Source of the DNA: GYS-P2D sp964414425
GTDB lineage: Bacteria; Bacteroidota; Bacteroidia; Chitinophagales; Saprospiraceae
Direction: 5' to 3'
Length of the DNA: 64,000 nt
Assembly (NCBI GenBank): GCA_964414425.1
Contig: CAYPWL010000004.1
Coordinates: 62,001-126,000 of the forward strand
Under the pieces are notes generated by a model. The model saw only the letters and a program-made list of their open reading frames with translations, made no database searches and was not told the DNA's origin. Position numbers and translations under genes: made by a program. Positions 18,240 through 27,376 of this stretch are shown here, one piece after another (position 1 is the stretch's first letter; each line of letters begins with the position of its first letter).

Positions 18240-18271
18240 CAAAAATAGGAAAGTATGCCGTCTAATATCAA
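18240..18271 (-). promoter_or_regulatory. Bacteroidota-type promoter of the alpha/beta hydrolase
   Basis: On the minus strand: TTG (plus 18269-18271), 21 nt, TATTTTTG (plus 18240-18247), an exact TAnnTTTG match. The start codon lies 21 bp downstream. Confidence 0.6.
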
Positions 18272-18307
18272 TCATATATATCAGACGAGTAGATAACGTA
18301 CTTATAA

Positions 18308-19378
18308 TCACTGAATCTTATACCTCACAAGATAATAGTGATATAATAACGCAGACAACACAAAGACCGCTACACCTTGATGCAGTACTCCCCATAATAC
18401 GGGAATATGTCCAATACTTCCTAATAGTGTCATGATCCCGAGTAAGATCTGGACAACTATTAATCCCCCAAAAATCCAAAAGCTTCGAACTGCCGGTTTA
18501 TTAAAATGACTGTGATATCGCCAACAGTAAAGACCAAACACCACTACTATCATATATGCCAATCCCCGATGAATAAAATGCATAAGCGCAAATGTGAAGG
18601 ACCCAGAATCATAATTGATAAAACTCTCTAAGTTCCAGTTACTACTACGGAACATTTCACTTGGTATAATCTCTCCTCCTATATCTGGCCAAGTTGGATA
18701 TATCATAGAAGCCTTCATGCCACTCATGATCCCCCCAAAGAAAATCTGCAAACACACTAATAATATGAAATACCCTGTCGCCCTTGACAACTTACTTCTA
18801 ACAAACCCTGACCTCCCACCATTGAGATATGACAAGAAGGACCACCACAGCATAATGAAAACACTAATACCTATTGACAGATGGATTGACAGTTTATACG
18901 CATTTACCCACGGTCTGTTTACAAGTCCACTGGCCACCATGATCCATCCAAACACGGCGGCTAATCCTGCCAGTCCTACCACTTTCATGAGATCTGTTTT
19001 GACCTCTTTGGTTAGCTTTTTTCTGAATAAGAAATACAGAAACGGAAATATGAAAACGAACCCCATACTCCTTGCCCACAGTCGATGAAAGTATTCCCAG
19101 AAATAAATAAACTTAAACGTGCCTCCCTGGAAGACGTGGTCTCCAAGCAGCATGCCTTCATTTATCTTTTGGTACTGCGGTGTCTGTTTGTATTTATCAA
19201 ACTCTTCGTTCCACGCTTTCTCGCTGGACGGAGGAAACGTCCCAGTCACAATCTCCCACTTAGTGATCGACAATCCTGAGCCTGTCAACCTTGTAACACC
19301 TCCAATAATGATTTGGAAATAAACCATGACTAATCCTACAATCAGCCAAACCGAAACCGCAGCATCTTTTCTGATCAT
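18308..19378 (-). CDS. ctaA: Heme A synthase (COX15/CtaA)
   Basis: A polytopic membrane protein of 356 residues with about eight helices. It converts heme O to heme A for aa3-type cytochrome oxidase. The four conserved heme-ligand histidines are visible in EYFHRLWAR, KLSIHLSIG, HFIHRGLAY and GVLHQGVAV. The opening IIIGGVTRLTGSGLSITKWEIVTGTFPP is the signature of the type 2 (COX15-like) subgroup, with an extracytoplasmic W-x-E-F-x-K-Y stretch. No other oxidase assembly gene is beside it. Confidence 0.95.
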   Translation of the reverse strand: MIRKDAAVSVWLIVGLVMVYFQIIIGGVTRLTGSGLSITKWEIVTGTFPPSSEKAWNEEFDKYKQTPQYQKINEGMLLGDHVFQGGTFKFIYFWEYFHRLWARSMGFVFIFPFLYFLFRKKLTKEVKTDLMKVVGLAGLAAVFGWIMVASGLVNRPWVNAYKLSIHLSIGISVFIMLWWSFLSYLNGGRSGFVRSKLSRATGYFILLVCLQIFFGGIMSGMKASMIYPTWPDIGGEIIPSEMFRSSNWNLESFINYDSGSFTFALMHFIHRGLAYMIVVVFGLYCWRYHSHFNKPAVRSFWIFGGLIVVQILLGIMTLLGSIGHIPVLWGVLHQGVAVFVLSALLYHYYLVRYKIQ

Positions 19379-19860
19379 GATTCAAATGTAGCATCAAAAC
19401 ATACTTCATGTAACATCTCAAGATTGTCCACATTGTTTGTATTTATTATTAATAAATTAAAATAAAAATCATCATTATTAGTGCCGTTTATATGTGGAGA
19501 ACTCAACTACATTCAATTTTATAGACAGTAATACACAGGTTTGTTAACATACATTAATGATATTAAATATCTGATTATCAATTACTTATATTAAATATTT
19601 GTTATTTGTGGAATCTAATTAACACTCAAAATGTGGAATATTAGACGTTAAGAGAGTATAGAGTCTTAGGTTAATAACTTTGCAAAGTGTGGATAAGAGT
19701 GTAGCTCTTGTGCTATCATAACAAGTACGGTATAGTGCCCACGTAAAACTTGTTATTAAAAGTGGAAAACATGGATTGATATGGATCTGATAACGAGGGG
19801 TAAACATATCTTCATTTTTCTATATGTTAGTAATACATAAAATCAGTAGTAATTAGGATT
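19379..19860. other. AT-rich divergent intergenic region with DnaA-box-like motifs (candidate origin)
   Basis: These 482 bases between divergent genes hold no open frame. There is an exact DnaA box TGTGGATAA at 19688-19696, two one-mismatch boxes (TTGTCCACA at 19424-19432, TGTGGAGAA at 19493-19501) and weaker ones (TGTGGAATC at 19607, TGTGGAATA at 19632, AGTGGAAAA at 19761). Two very AT-rich tracts (19441-19482 and 19556-19606) could be unwinding elements. Box clusters next to AT tracts are the usual layout of bacterial origins. The divergent promoters of ctaA and dtd must also lie here. Not proven. Confidence 0.4.
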
Positions 19861-20310
19861 ATGAGAGCTGTCATACAGAGGGTGAGTCAGGCAGAGGTAA
19901 CGGTACAAAAAAGAATTGTTGGCGCCATCAAAGATGGCTTATTGGTATTGCTGGGGGTGGGTCAAGATGATAATGAAGATGATATCTCATGGCTGGTAAA
20001 GAAGCTCGTAAATATGAGAATCTTCACAGATGACGAAGGCAAGATGAACAAGAGTGTATTAGATATAGGTGGAGGAGCTCTAGTAATCTCTCAATTCACA
20101 CTGTACGCATCTACTAAAAAAGGCAATCGACCATCTTATATATCAGCAGCAAAACCAGAAAAGGCCAATCAGCTATATCAAAACTTCCTATCAGCAATCC
20201 GATCAGAACTGGCTCACGTAGAAGAAGGAATATTTGCTGCTGATATGAAAGTAAGTCTTACTAATGATGGTCCAGTGACCATCATCATTGATTCGAAGAA
20301 TAGAGAATAA
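19861..20310 (+). CDS. dtd: D-aminoacyl-tRNA deacylase
   Basis: At 149 residues it has normal length. It hydrolyses D-amino acids wrongly attached to tRNA. The family opening MRAVIQRVSQAEVTV, the catalytic-threonine motif SQFTLYAST and the GP motif NDGPVTI near the C-terminus are all present. Its stop overlaps the start of the MazG-like gene (TAATG), so the two are probably coupled. It is the first gene of a plus-strand run that extends to 24974. Confidence 0.96.
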   Translation: MRAVIQRVSQAEVTVQKRIVGAIKDGLLVLLGVGQDDNEDDISWLVKKLVNMRIFTDDEGKMNKSVLDIGGGALVISQFTLYASTKKGNRPSYISAAKPEKANQLYQNFLSAIRSELAHVEEGIFAADMKVSLTNDGPVTIIIDSKNRE

Positions 20311-20648
20311 TGACATTAGAACAATTACAGGCGACGGTAGATCAGTGGATCAAGACCTATGGGGTCAGGTATTTCGCAGAGACGACTAATACAATTGTAT
20401 TAATGGAAGAGGTAGGAGAGCTATCCCGGCTTATGGCGCGAGTGTACGGAGAGCAGTCTTTTAAAAAGAAGGAAGATGAGCTTGATGCTATGAAAAATAT
20501 TGCGGAGGAATTAGGTGATATCTTATTCGTCATTACATGTCTTGCTAACCAGATGGACTTAGATCTCAGCGCAATCATGAATAAGAATTTAGAAAAAAAG
20601 ACGCTGCGTGATCATGATAGGCATCATGATAACACCAAGTTGATATAG
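20310..20648 (+). CDS. MazG-family nucleotide pyrophosphohydrolase
   Basis: A 112-residue all-alpha NTP pyrophosphohydrolase domain. The metal-binding signature is EEVGELSR (ExxE) followed after about 35 residues by EELGDIL (ExxD). A single MazG domain of this size acts as a dimer or tetramer on (d)NTPs or modified nucleotides. It overlaps the dtd stop by one base. House-cleaning of nucleotides is the likely role. Confidence 0.9.
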   Translation: MTLEQLQATVDQWIKTYGVRYFAETTNTIVLMEEVGELSRLMARVYGEQSFKKKEDELDAMKNIAEELGDILFVITCLANQMDLDLSAIMNKNLEKKTLRDHDRHHDNTKLI

Positions 20649-20652
20649 AGAT

Positions 20653-21699
20653 ATGATGCGTGAAACTTGGCTGAGCAATATAAGGTCTAACAGGATGGCA
20701 TCCAGTACGATTATACTATTGGCCATTACAAGCTTGCTTGCCGTACTCGCCTATCTGTTCATACCTGACAAGAGTCATAATGCTAATCGTCAGATTGTTC
20801 AACTAGCACTTAGTGCTCCTGGAACCAGCCATCAGGTATGTTATCAAGACCAATCATCTAATCCTAACATATCTGATGTACTGCTCAATATCATATCCGG
20901 TCAGCAAGATCAACGGCTGTATTATCCGTATGACTCGATGGCATACGATGGTTCGACGACAACGATACACTACCAAAATTCCGTAATCAATCGACCAGGA
21001 TCATACGAGACAGCTTCTATCTTCTATATGCTCGGTAGTGATAAGTTTGGTCGTGATGTTCTGAGTCGTATGGTATTAGGTCTTAGGGTGTCGCTGACGA
21101 TAGGGCTGTTAGCAGTGGTTGTATCCCTGTTTATAGGTGTGCTTATCGGAAGCATAGGAGCTTACTACGGAGGCTGGATTGATCAAGTCGTTATGATAAT
21201 CATCAATACAAGTTGGTCGATTCCGACACTGTTGTTGGCATTTGCAATCATACTCTCATTAGGCAAAGGGTATTTGGTTATTATCCTGGCTGTCGGGTTG
21301 ACAATGTGGGTGGATGTCGCAAGATTGGTACGTGGACAGATCAAAGAAGAACGAGAGAAACCTTATGTAGCCAGTGGTAAAGTATTAGGGCTATCAGATG
21401 TGAGAATGGTGCTGAGACATATCCTCCCAAATATTATGGGTCCGATCCTGGTTATCGCTGCAGCAAATTTTGCTACGGCTATATTAGTAGAGGCGGGATT
21501 AAGTTATCTTGGCTTAGGTATTCAGCCACCAGCGCCATCACTGGGCAATATGCTCAAAGAAAATTACGCTTATGCTACGGGTGGTTATGTTTACTTGGCC
21601 TTATGCCCGATCATTATGATTATGTTTTTGGTGCTCAACTTTAACCTTTTAGGAACAGCACTACGAGATGTGTTTGATTATAAGAGTAAGACGAGATGA
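20653..21699 (+). CDS. ABC transporter permease, DppC/OppC-like, with an extracytoplasmic insert
   Basis: A 348-residue inner-membrane protein. The first helix (IILLAITSLLAVLAYLFIP) is followed by an unusually long polar insert of about 100 residues, then the DppC-like LGSDKFGRDVLSRMVLG and five more helices. The EAA loop that contacts the ATPase is present (EKPYVASGKVLGLSDVRMVLRHILPN). Peptide or nickel importers have this permease type. No ATPase, second permease or binding protein is nearby, so the partners must be encoded elsewhere. It overlaps the next gene by 4 bp (ATGA). Confidence 0.85.
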   Translation: MMRETWLSNIRSNRMASSTIILLAITSLLAVLAYLFIPDKSHNANRQIVQLALSAPGTSHQVCYQDQSSNPNISDVLLNIISGQQDQRLYYPYDSMAYDGSTTTIHYQNSVINRPGSYETASIFYMLGSDKFGRDVLSRMVLGLRVSLTIGLLAVVVSLFIGVLIGSIGAYYGGWIDQVVMIIINTSWSIPTLLLAFAIILSLGKGYLVIILAVGLTMWVDVARLVRGQIKEEREKPYVASGKVLGLSDVRMVLRHILPNIMGPILVIAAANFATAILVEAGLSYLGLGIQPPAPSLGNMLKENYAYATGGYVYLALCPIIMIMFLVLNFNLLGTALRDVFDYKSKTR

Positions 21700-22934
21700 G
21701 TAGAGAGATAGCTGTATTAGAAAAATTGGAAAAAGAGCTAAGTCTCAAGGAGCTCCAGATTAAGAGTTTGTTGACTATCACGCAGGCCATCAATGACAAT
21801 GTCTCAGCTGATGGTTTATTTAATATGTATCGCTCGTTTTTGAGTTGGGAGATGGGGATCAGCAAGATGGGTCTGTTTATCCCGGCCGATGATAACCGAA
21901 CCTCGTGGAACTGTGTATCTCAGATCAACCTCGAAAATAAAAAGATCAATTACGAAAAGGTAGTTGATAACATCTTGAAGTATAACAGACTACACACCAT
22001 CAAGCCAGAGGATCACGAGAGTCTTTGGGATTTTGATATTGTTATACCTGTATTCCACAAGGAAAAACCGATTGCTTATTCTCTCATCGGTGGGATTAAG
22101 TCAAAAGATGATCTCTATAATAAGATACAGTTCATCACAACCATCACTAATATCATAGCCGTAGCCATTGAGAATAAAAAGTTGTTTAAGCAACAGATCG
22201 AGCAGGAGCGGTTACAGAAGGAGATCGAGCTAGCACAGAATGTGCAGCAGATGCTAATACCGGATAACCTCCCTAAGAATGAAAAGTATGAGCTCTCATC
22301 GATCTACCAACCGCACTTTAATATAGGGGGAGACTATCTAGACTTCATAGACTTCAAGAATGGACGGTTCATTTTCTGTATTGCGGATATCTCAGGCAAG
22401 GGTGTTGCTGCGGCACTATTGATGGCCAACTTTCAGGCGATGATCCAGAGTTTGATTTATCAGTATCGCGATTTAGAGACTTTTATATTCGCCTTGAATC
22501 AAACCGTGCTACGGGTAACTAAGAGTGATAAATTTATCACATTCTTCATCGGGGAGATTGATATCAACGCCAAAACATTGAAGTATATCAATGCGGGGCA
22601 CTATCCTCCAGTATTGTACATGAATGGTAAAATTAGAAGGCTTACTGAGGGCTGCACAGTGATCGGAATATTCGATCACTTACCGACTATAGTAGAGGAG
22701 GAGATTAAGTTGGACGGAGAGACCCTGATCATGTGCTTCACTGATGGCTTAGCAGATCTAAAGAATGAGAAAAATGAGTTTTTTGAGGATAAAGGAATCG
22801 AGGGCTTTGTCCTTAAGCATGGTAATCACGATGCAGATACATTTAACGATGAACTTTTGATGACTATCGATGATTACAAGGGTTCTGAAGATTTTCCAGA
22901 TGACATCGCCGTATTAACCTGCAAAATCTTTTAG
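21696..22934 (+). CDS. PP2C-type (SpoIIE/RsbU-like) serine phosphatase with a GAF-like N-terminus
   Basis: 412 residues. An N-terminal coiled coil and GAF-like domain (about 1-170), a linker coiled coil (QIEQERLQKEIELAQNVQQM) and a C-terminal SpoIIE phosphatase domain. Metal-binding residues lie in GGDYLDFI, FCIADISGKGVAAAL, CFTDGLADL and PDDIAVL. No membrane segment, so cytosolic. Such enzymes dephosphorylate anti-anti-sigma factors in partner-switching pathways; no STAS or anti-sigma gene is seen here. Its start overlaps the ABC permease stop, which suggests coupling. Confidence 0.9.
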   Translation: MSREIAVLEKLEKELSLKELQIKSLLTITQAINDNVSADGLFNMYRSFLSWEMGISKMGLFIPADDNRTSWNCVSQINLENKKINYEKVVDNILKYNRLHTIKPEDHESLWDFDIVIPVFHKEKPIAYSLIGGIKSKDDLYNKIQFITTITNIIAVAIENKKLFKQQIEQERLQKEIELAQNVQQMLIPDNLPKNEKYELSSIYQPHFNIGGDYLDFIDFKNGRFIFCIADISGKGVAAALLMANFQAMIQSLIYQYRDLETFIFALNQTVLRVTKSDKFITFFIGEIDINAKTLKYINAGHYPPVLYMNGKIRRLTEGCTVIGIFDHLPTIVEEEIKLDGETLIMCFTDGLADLKNEKNEFFEDKGIEGFVLKHGNHDADTFNDELLMTIDDYKGSEDFPDDIAVLTCKIF

Positions 22935-22970
22935 GATTTAGTACTTTGAAAAGATACATGACTCAAAACG

Positions 22971-23762
22971 ATGAAAAATAAGTTTGCTGCTGCGGTATTA
23001 GCAATTTTCTTTGGCGTGTTTGGTGCGCATAAGTTTTATCTGAGAGACCCAGGGGCAGGTATCTTTTATATCATGTTAACCATGATGACCAGCGTACTCA
23101 AGTTTCCACTGGGTGCGATTTTGGGTTTTATCGATGGCTTGAGGTATCTGATGATGTCGCAAAAAGAATTTGACAAGAAATTTAATTCGAAATATTTCAA
23201 ATCACGTCAACGTAAATATCAACGGAAGAAAACCCTACAACACGAATACTACGAGACTAAGAAAACTAAGAATAAAACGAAGAGGTCCGTCCGAAATAAC
23301 CCATTTAAGAAAAGCGGGATAAAGAAGTACAAGGATTATGATATCCAGGAAGCGATCTTGGATTTTGAAAAAGGTATAAAGCTGGAGCCGCATGATATTT
23401 CACTTCACTTCAATATGGCCAGCGCCTACTCGCTATTAGAAAACAAAGAAGCTGCCTACAAGTATCTTGCGAAAGCTGTTGAGTTAGGGTTCAAAGACTT
23501 TGACAAGATAGAGACGCATGACGACCTGGCCTTTTTAAGGATACAAGACGATTTTGACGGATTCAGAAAGTCGGGCTTTAGAAATGTCAACGGTACTCAG
23601 AGCAATCAGACCGGTCAGAAACAGACATCTACCCAGCAAGGGGAGCCCATGGATGATGTGCTACTATCACAACTCAACCGTCTGATGGAGTTGCGTAAGA
23701 AAGGGGTCTTAACAGAAAATGAGTACCTCGTAGAGCGTAAGAAAATCTTGATCAAGCAGTAA
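22971..23762 (+). CDS. TM2-domain protein with TPR-like and SHOCT segments
   Basis: 263 residues. The N-terminus is a TM2 domain: two helices with FGVFGAHKFYL and the second helix ending at GFIDGLRYLMM. A very basic linker (about 75-110) follows, then a TPR-like part (ILDFEKGIKLEPHDISLHFNMA) and a C-terminal SHOCT-like helix pair (LNRLMELRKKGVLTENEYLVERKKIL). SHOCT segments are short oligomerisation modules. The combination is known in Bacteroidota but its role is not. It lies 36 bp after the phosphatase gene. Confidence 0.8.
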   Translation: MKNKFAAAVLAIFFGVFGAHKFYLRDPGAGIFYIMLTMMTSVLKFPLGAILGFIDGLRYLMMSQKEFDKKFNSKYFKSRQRKYQRKKTLQHEYYETKKTKNKTKRSVRNNPFKKSGIKKYKDYDIQEAILDFEKGIKLEPHDISLHFNMASAYSLLENKEAAYKYLAKAVELGFKDFDKIETHDDLAFLRIQDDFDGFRKSGFRNVNGTQSNQTGQKQTSTQQGEPMDDVLLSQLNRLMELRKKGVLTENEYLVERKKILIKQ

Positions 23763-23768
23763 GAGCCG

Positions 23769-24470
23769 ATGATCCTTAGGTCAATAAATAGGGCAATGGT
23801 AGATCTGAGATCGCTGCTATTTATGAATCTGTGTATAGGCTGTTATGATACTGAACCTATAGAAGGAAAGCTATTTTGCCTAAGCTGCTATGTTGACATA
23901 CCCTATATCAAGTCCCAAGAAAGCATACCGGCACTATTGATAGGCAAGGCAGATCTGCCAACAGAGATACAGTCGTTTTATAGTTTGATGACCTACAGTA
24001 AATCTGGTCTAATAAAGAAAGTGATTGATAGTCTTAAGTATAAGAGCCGCCCTGATATAGGAATCAAGTTAGGTGCACAGTTAGGAGAAACTATCCGTAC
24101 CATGATACCGCAAGACGCTGTTCTTATTCCTGTTCCTCTTCACCCTAAGAGACAGCATAAGCGAGGTTATAACCAAGCACATAAGATTGCAGAGGGATTA
24201 TCCTCACAGTTGGAGATACCTATCAACGATACAGTTCTTAAGCGAATTAAATACAATGAGTCTCAAACTAAAAAAAGTGCTCAAGAGCGAAAAGGAGTTA
24301 AGGATCAAAAGTTCGCACTAAGGAAAAATCTTAATGTCATCACTCATAGCCACGCTATAATTGTTGATGATATCATCACGACGGGATCTACGATAAGCGC
24401 TTGTTATCATCTGCTCAAAGAGGCAGGATATCAAAAAATATCCGTGGCGACATTAGCAATAACTATATAA
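23769..24470 (+). CDS. comF: ComF-family phosphoribosyltransferase-like protein
   Basis: 233 residues. Short N-terminal zinc-finger-like part with CxxC pairs (CIGC and CLSC), then a type I phosphoribosyltransferase fold with the PRPP loop IIVDDIITTGSTISACYHLL and the HPKRQHKRGYNQAHKIAEGL motif of ComF proteins. Involved in DNA uptake in naturally transformable bacteria; its enzymatic role is unclear. It lies 6 bp after the TM2 gene and 6 bp before the DinB-like gene, within one operon. Confidence 0.9.
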   Translation: MILRSINRAMVDLRSLLFMNLCIGCYDTEPIEGKLFCLSCYVDIPYIKSQESIPALLIGKADLPTEIQSFYSLMTYSKSGLIKKVIDSLKYKSRPDIGIKLGAQLGETIRTMIPQDAVLIPVPLHPKRQHKRGYNQAHKIAEGLSSQLEIPINDTVLKRIKYNESQTKKSAQERKGVKDQKFALRKNLNVITHSHAIIVDDIITTGSTISACYHLLKEAGYQKISVATLAITI

Positions 24471-24476
24471 TCCAAC

Positions 24477-24974
24477 ATGGTTGACATCATAAGAGAGCAG
24501 TTCAGAATACGCATATACGAAGAGGGTATGGAGAGGATTAATAAAGTCCTCGATATGCTAACGGAGGAGCAAGTATGGTATAGTCCCAATGACAAAATTA
24601 ATAGTGTAGGTAATCTCGTCCTGCACTTGAATGGTAATGTCACTCAATGGATAGGCACAGGGATAGCACAAAACAAGGATAAGAGGCAGCGGGATTTAGA
24701 GTTTTCGTCCGATAGGACACATACAAATGCGGCACTGAAACAAATGATGTCAGAGCTGAAAGAATATACAGCGCCGATCATAGATCAACTGGATTCTGAG
24801 ATCTTAATCGAACCGAGAAACGTGCAAGGATTTGATGAGACCGTATTGTCTATCATTATACATGTGATCGAGCATTTCTCATATCACGTAGGACAGATTG
24901 CCTACTTAGGAAAGTTAATAACAGACCGAGATTTAGGATTTTACGAAGGGATGGACCTTACGGTAATTGATTAG
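24477..24974 (+). CDS. DinB/DUF1572-like four-helix protein
   Basis: 165 residues, all-helical. A conserved histidine in [13 protein letters not shown] near residue 50 and a second pair in [13 protein letters not shown] near residues 120-130 are the metal-ligand pattern of the DinB-like superfamily. Members include thiol transferases that use bacillithiol; activity here is unknown. Last gene of the plus-strand run. Its stop overlaps the pyrH stop by 4 bp in a convergent arrangement. Confidence 0.82.
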   Translation: MVDIIREQFRIRIYEEGMERINKVLDMLTEEQVWYSPNDKINSVGNLVLHLNGNVTQWIGTGIAQNKDKRQRDLEFSSDRTHTNAALKQMMSELKEYTAPIIDQLDSEILIEPRNVQGFDETVLSIIIHVIEHFSYHVGQIAYLGKLITDRDLGFYEGMDLTVID

Positions 24975-25687
24975 CCATTACTGACTACTGTACCAATCGA
25001 TTCGCCTAATAATACCTTGATTAAATTGCCAGGCTTAGTTATGTCAAATACTATGATCGGCATATCATTTTCTTTACACATGGTGAATGCTGTCATGTCC
25101 ATTACTCTCAGATCCTTGCCAATAACATTGCTAAATGATAAGGTCTCATACTTGGTAGCAGTAGCATCTTTTTCGGGGTCTGCAGTATAGATACCGTCGA
25201 CACGAGTGCCCTTAAGTATAGCATCTACATTCATCTCATTGGCACGGAGTGCTGCAGCAGAGTCTGTAGTAAAGTATGGACTACCGGTACCTGCACTAAA
25301 TATTACGATACGACCTTTCTCTAAATGGCGACGAGCTCGTCGTCTGATATAAGGTTCAGCGATTTCTTTCATCTCAATAGCACTGACCAGACGTGTATAT
25401 AGGCCATGTTTTTCGAGCATGCTCTGTAGAGCCAGACCATTAATACAGGTTGCTAACATACCCATATAGTCACCTTGGGCACGATCCACACCTGTCAAGT
25501 GTGCATCCATCCCTCTGAATATATTGCCACCTCCTATTACGATAGCGATCTCTATACCCAGCTCTGCTACACTTTTGATTTCATTAGCATAATGCTCGAG
25601 CATCTTAGCAGAAATCCCAAAGGACTGATCGCCTAATAATGATTCGCCGCTGAGCTTTAGGAGAACACGCTTGTATTTTAATGACAT
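24971..25687 (-). CDS. pyrH: UMP kinase
   Basis: 238 residues, normal length for the hexameric bacterial enzyme that phosphorylates UMP to UDP. Signatures: [11 protein letters not shown] at the N-terminus, [10 protein letters not shown], the ISAxG-type [16 protein letters not shown] and the [14 protein letters not shown] loop. It follows tsf after an intrinsic terminator, so it may be expressed partly by readthrough and partly from its own promoter. The linkage rpsB-tsf-pyrH is widely conserved. Confidence 0.97.
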   Translation of the reverse strand: MSLKYKRVLLKLSGESLLGDQSFGISAKMLEHYANEIKSVAELGIEIAIVIGGGNIFRGMDAHLTGVDRAQGDYMGMLATCINGLALQSMLEKHGLYTRLVSAIEMKEIAEPYIRRRARRHLEKGRIVIFSAGTGSPYFTTDSAAALRANEMNVDAILKGTRVDGIYTADPEKDATATKYETLSFSNVIGKDLRVMDMTAFTMCKENDMPIIVFDITKPGNLIKVLLGESIGTVVSNG

Positions 25688-25721
25688 AGTGATAAAAGTA
25701 AATGTATCGGATGAATGGACA

Positions 25722-25749
25722 TAAAAAAAGCGACTCTAATGAGTCGCTT
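25722..25749 (-). terminator. Intrinsic terminator after tsf
   Basis: Stem agcgactc/gagtcgct (25729-25736 and 25741-25748) with a taat loop. On the minus strand it is followed by a run of Ts (the A run at 25723-25728). It ends the rplM-rpsI-rpsB-tsf transcript before pyrH. Confidence 0.8.
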
Positions 25750-25767
25750 CTAATGTCATGCTATTTC

Positions 25768-26610
25768 TTACGCTAACGAGATATGCTTAAATTCTGTCAC
25801 CGTTAATTCTGGGTGCTTAGATTTTAGGTATGATCCTATCGTTTCTTTAGAGTTTTTAACGAACACCTGATTGATCAAAGTCGTCTCTTTAAAGAACTTG
25901 TTTAATCTACCTTTTGCTATTTTCTCAAGCATTGCTTCAGGCTTGCCCTCGTTTCGAGCGAGCTCTTTACCTATTTCTATTTCCTTGTCGATTACCTCTT
26001 GAGGCACATCATCCTTATCAACAGCGACTGGCTTCATTGCTGCTACTTGCATAGCAACGTCTTTACCACACTCGATGTAGTCTGGACCTTCTTGATTAAG
26101 GGCAATAATAACTCCCGCTCTATATCCCATGTGGATATAAGGAATTACTTGACCCGCACCCGCAGCCGTAACTATCTTGTCATAGTCTTTTACCTCTACC
26201 TTCTCACCGATCACACCGATTTGTTCAGTGATCTTATCTTGGATGCTTAGACCTCCACCGTAATCAAGTCCTAATAACTCATCACGAGTATCAGGAAGTT
26301 TCTTCAATGCGATGTCCGCAATTGACTTAGCGAAATCAATGAAGCTTTCTCCTTTAGCTACGAAGTCAGTCTCACAACTTAGACGTAGAACAACGCCGTT
26401 GTTTCTATTGCTTGAAGTAAGAGCGATAACCACGCCTTCATTCGCTTCACGCTCTGCTCTTTTGGCAGATAGTTTTTGACCTTTCTTTCTTAGTATTTCG
26501 ATAGCACCATCTATGTCACCGTTAGCTTCGGTAAGTGCTTTTTTACAATCCATCATGCCTGCGCCGGTCATGTCGCGCAGTTGTTTAACGTCTTTAGCAG
26601 ATATACTCAT
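25768..26610 (-). CDS. tsf: Elongation factor Ts
   Basis: 280 residues. Nucleotide-exchange factor for EF-Tu. The N-terminal UBA-like part carries VKQLRDMTGAGMMDCKKALTEANGD, and the core begins with LSCETDFVAK, the most conserved region in contact with EF-Tu. It lies 38 bp after rpsB in the ribosomal operon. Nothing unusual in length or composition. Confidence 0.98.
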   Translation of the reverse strand: MSISAKDVKQLRDMTGAGMMDCKKALTEANGDIDGAIEILRKKGQKLSAKRAEREANEGVVIALTSSNRNNGVVLRLSCETDFVAKGESFIDFAKSIADIALKKLPDTRDELLGLDYGGGLSIQDKITEQIGVIGEKVEVKDYDKIVTAAGAGQVIPYIHMGYRAGVIIALNQEGPDYIECGKDVAMQVAAMKPVAVDKDDVPQEVIDKEIEIGKELARNEGKPEAMLEKIAKGRLNKFFKETTLINQVFVKNSKETIGSYLKSKHPELTVTEFKHISLA

Positions 26611-26648
26611 TATCGATTAAAATTGATATATGTATAAAATTTGTTCTT

Positions 26649-27365
26649 CTATGAAGTTTCCATTGCAGCCTTAGCCTGCTGTCGTTCTTCTAATCCTGTC
26701 TTGATCGCACCAACTACATAGTCAGTGATGATCTTGATAGACTTAGACGCATCATCATTAGCCGGGATAGGGAAATCCACAAGGTTTGGATTACTATTAG
26801 TATCCACCATAGCGAATGTTCTGATTCCTAACTTCTGCGCTTCTGTGATTGCTAAGTGTTCGTTAGTGATGTCCACGACGAACATAGCTGAAGGAATACG
26901 ATTAAGCTTAGCGACACCGCCAAGTACTTTCTCAAGTTTATTACGCTCTCTTGTGAGTGTAAGCTTTTCCTTCTTAGTTATAGAAGTTAAGCTTCCATCA
27001 GCAAGCATACGATCGATATTCTCCATTTTCTTCACAGAACGTCTGATCGTAGAAAAGTTAGTCATCATACCTCCTAACCATCTGTCGGTTACATAAGGCA
27101 TGTTAACACTCTGAGCTGCTTCAGTTACGATATCTCTTGCTTGCTTCTTAGTTGCCACAAATAAGATCTTACGACCTGACTTAGCTATAGATTGCATCGC
27201 ACGAGCTGCTGTGTCAAGACAGTCAATAGTTCTGTTGAGATCTATGAGGTGTACACCTTTGCGCTCAGTGAATATATACTGACGCATTTTTGGATTCCAC
27301 TTCTTACGCATGTGACCGAAGTGAACACCTGCACTGAGTAAGTCTTTATATTCGATTTTATCCAT
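26649..27365 (-). CDS. rpsB: 30S ribosomal protein S2
   Basis: 238 residues. Signatures: DLLSAGVHFGHMRKKWNPKM at the start, TDRWLGGMMTNFSTI in the middle, and the C-terminal VDTNSNPNLVDFPIPANDDA stretch. It lies 11 bp after rpsI. No zinc or extension features. Confidence 0.98.
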   Translation of the reverse strand: MDKIEYKDLLSAGVHFGHMRKKWNPKMRQYIFTERKGVHLIDLNRTIDCLDTAARAMQSIAKSGRKILFVATKKQARDIVTEAAQSVNMPYVTDRWLGGMMTNFSTIRRSVKKMENIDRMLADGSLTSITKKEKLTLTRERNKLEKVLGGVAKLNRIPSAMFVVDITNEHLAITEAQKLGIRTFAMVDTNSNPNLVDFPIPANDDASKSIKIITDYVVGAIKTGLEERQQAKAAMETS

Positions 27366-27376
27366 CTTCTTCGATT

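Noticed and set aside
19383..19390. TACATTTG word as ctaA promoter
   Set aside because: It is a perfect -7 match, but no TTG lies at a fitting distance and the start point would fall at the start codon.
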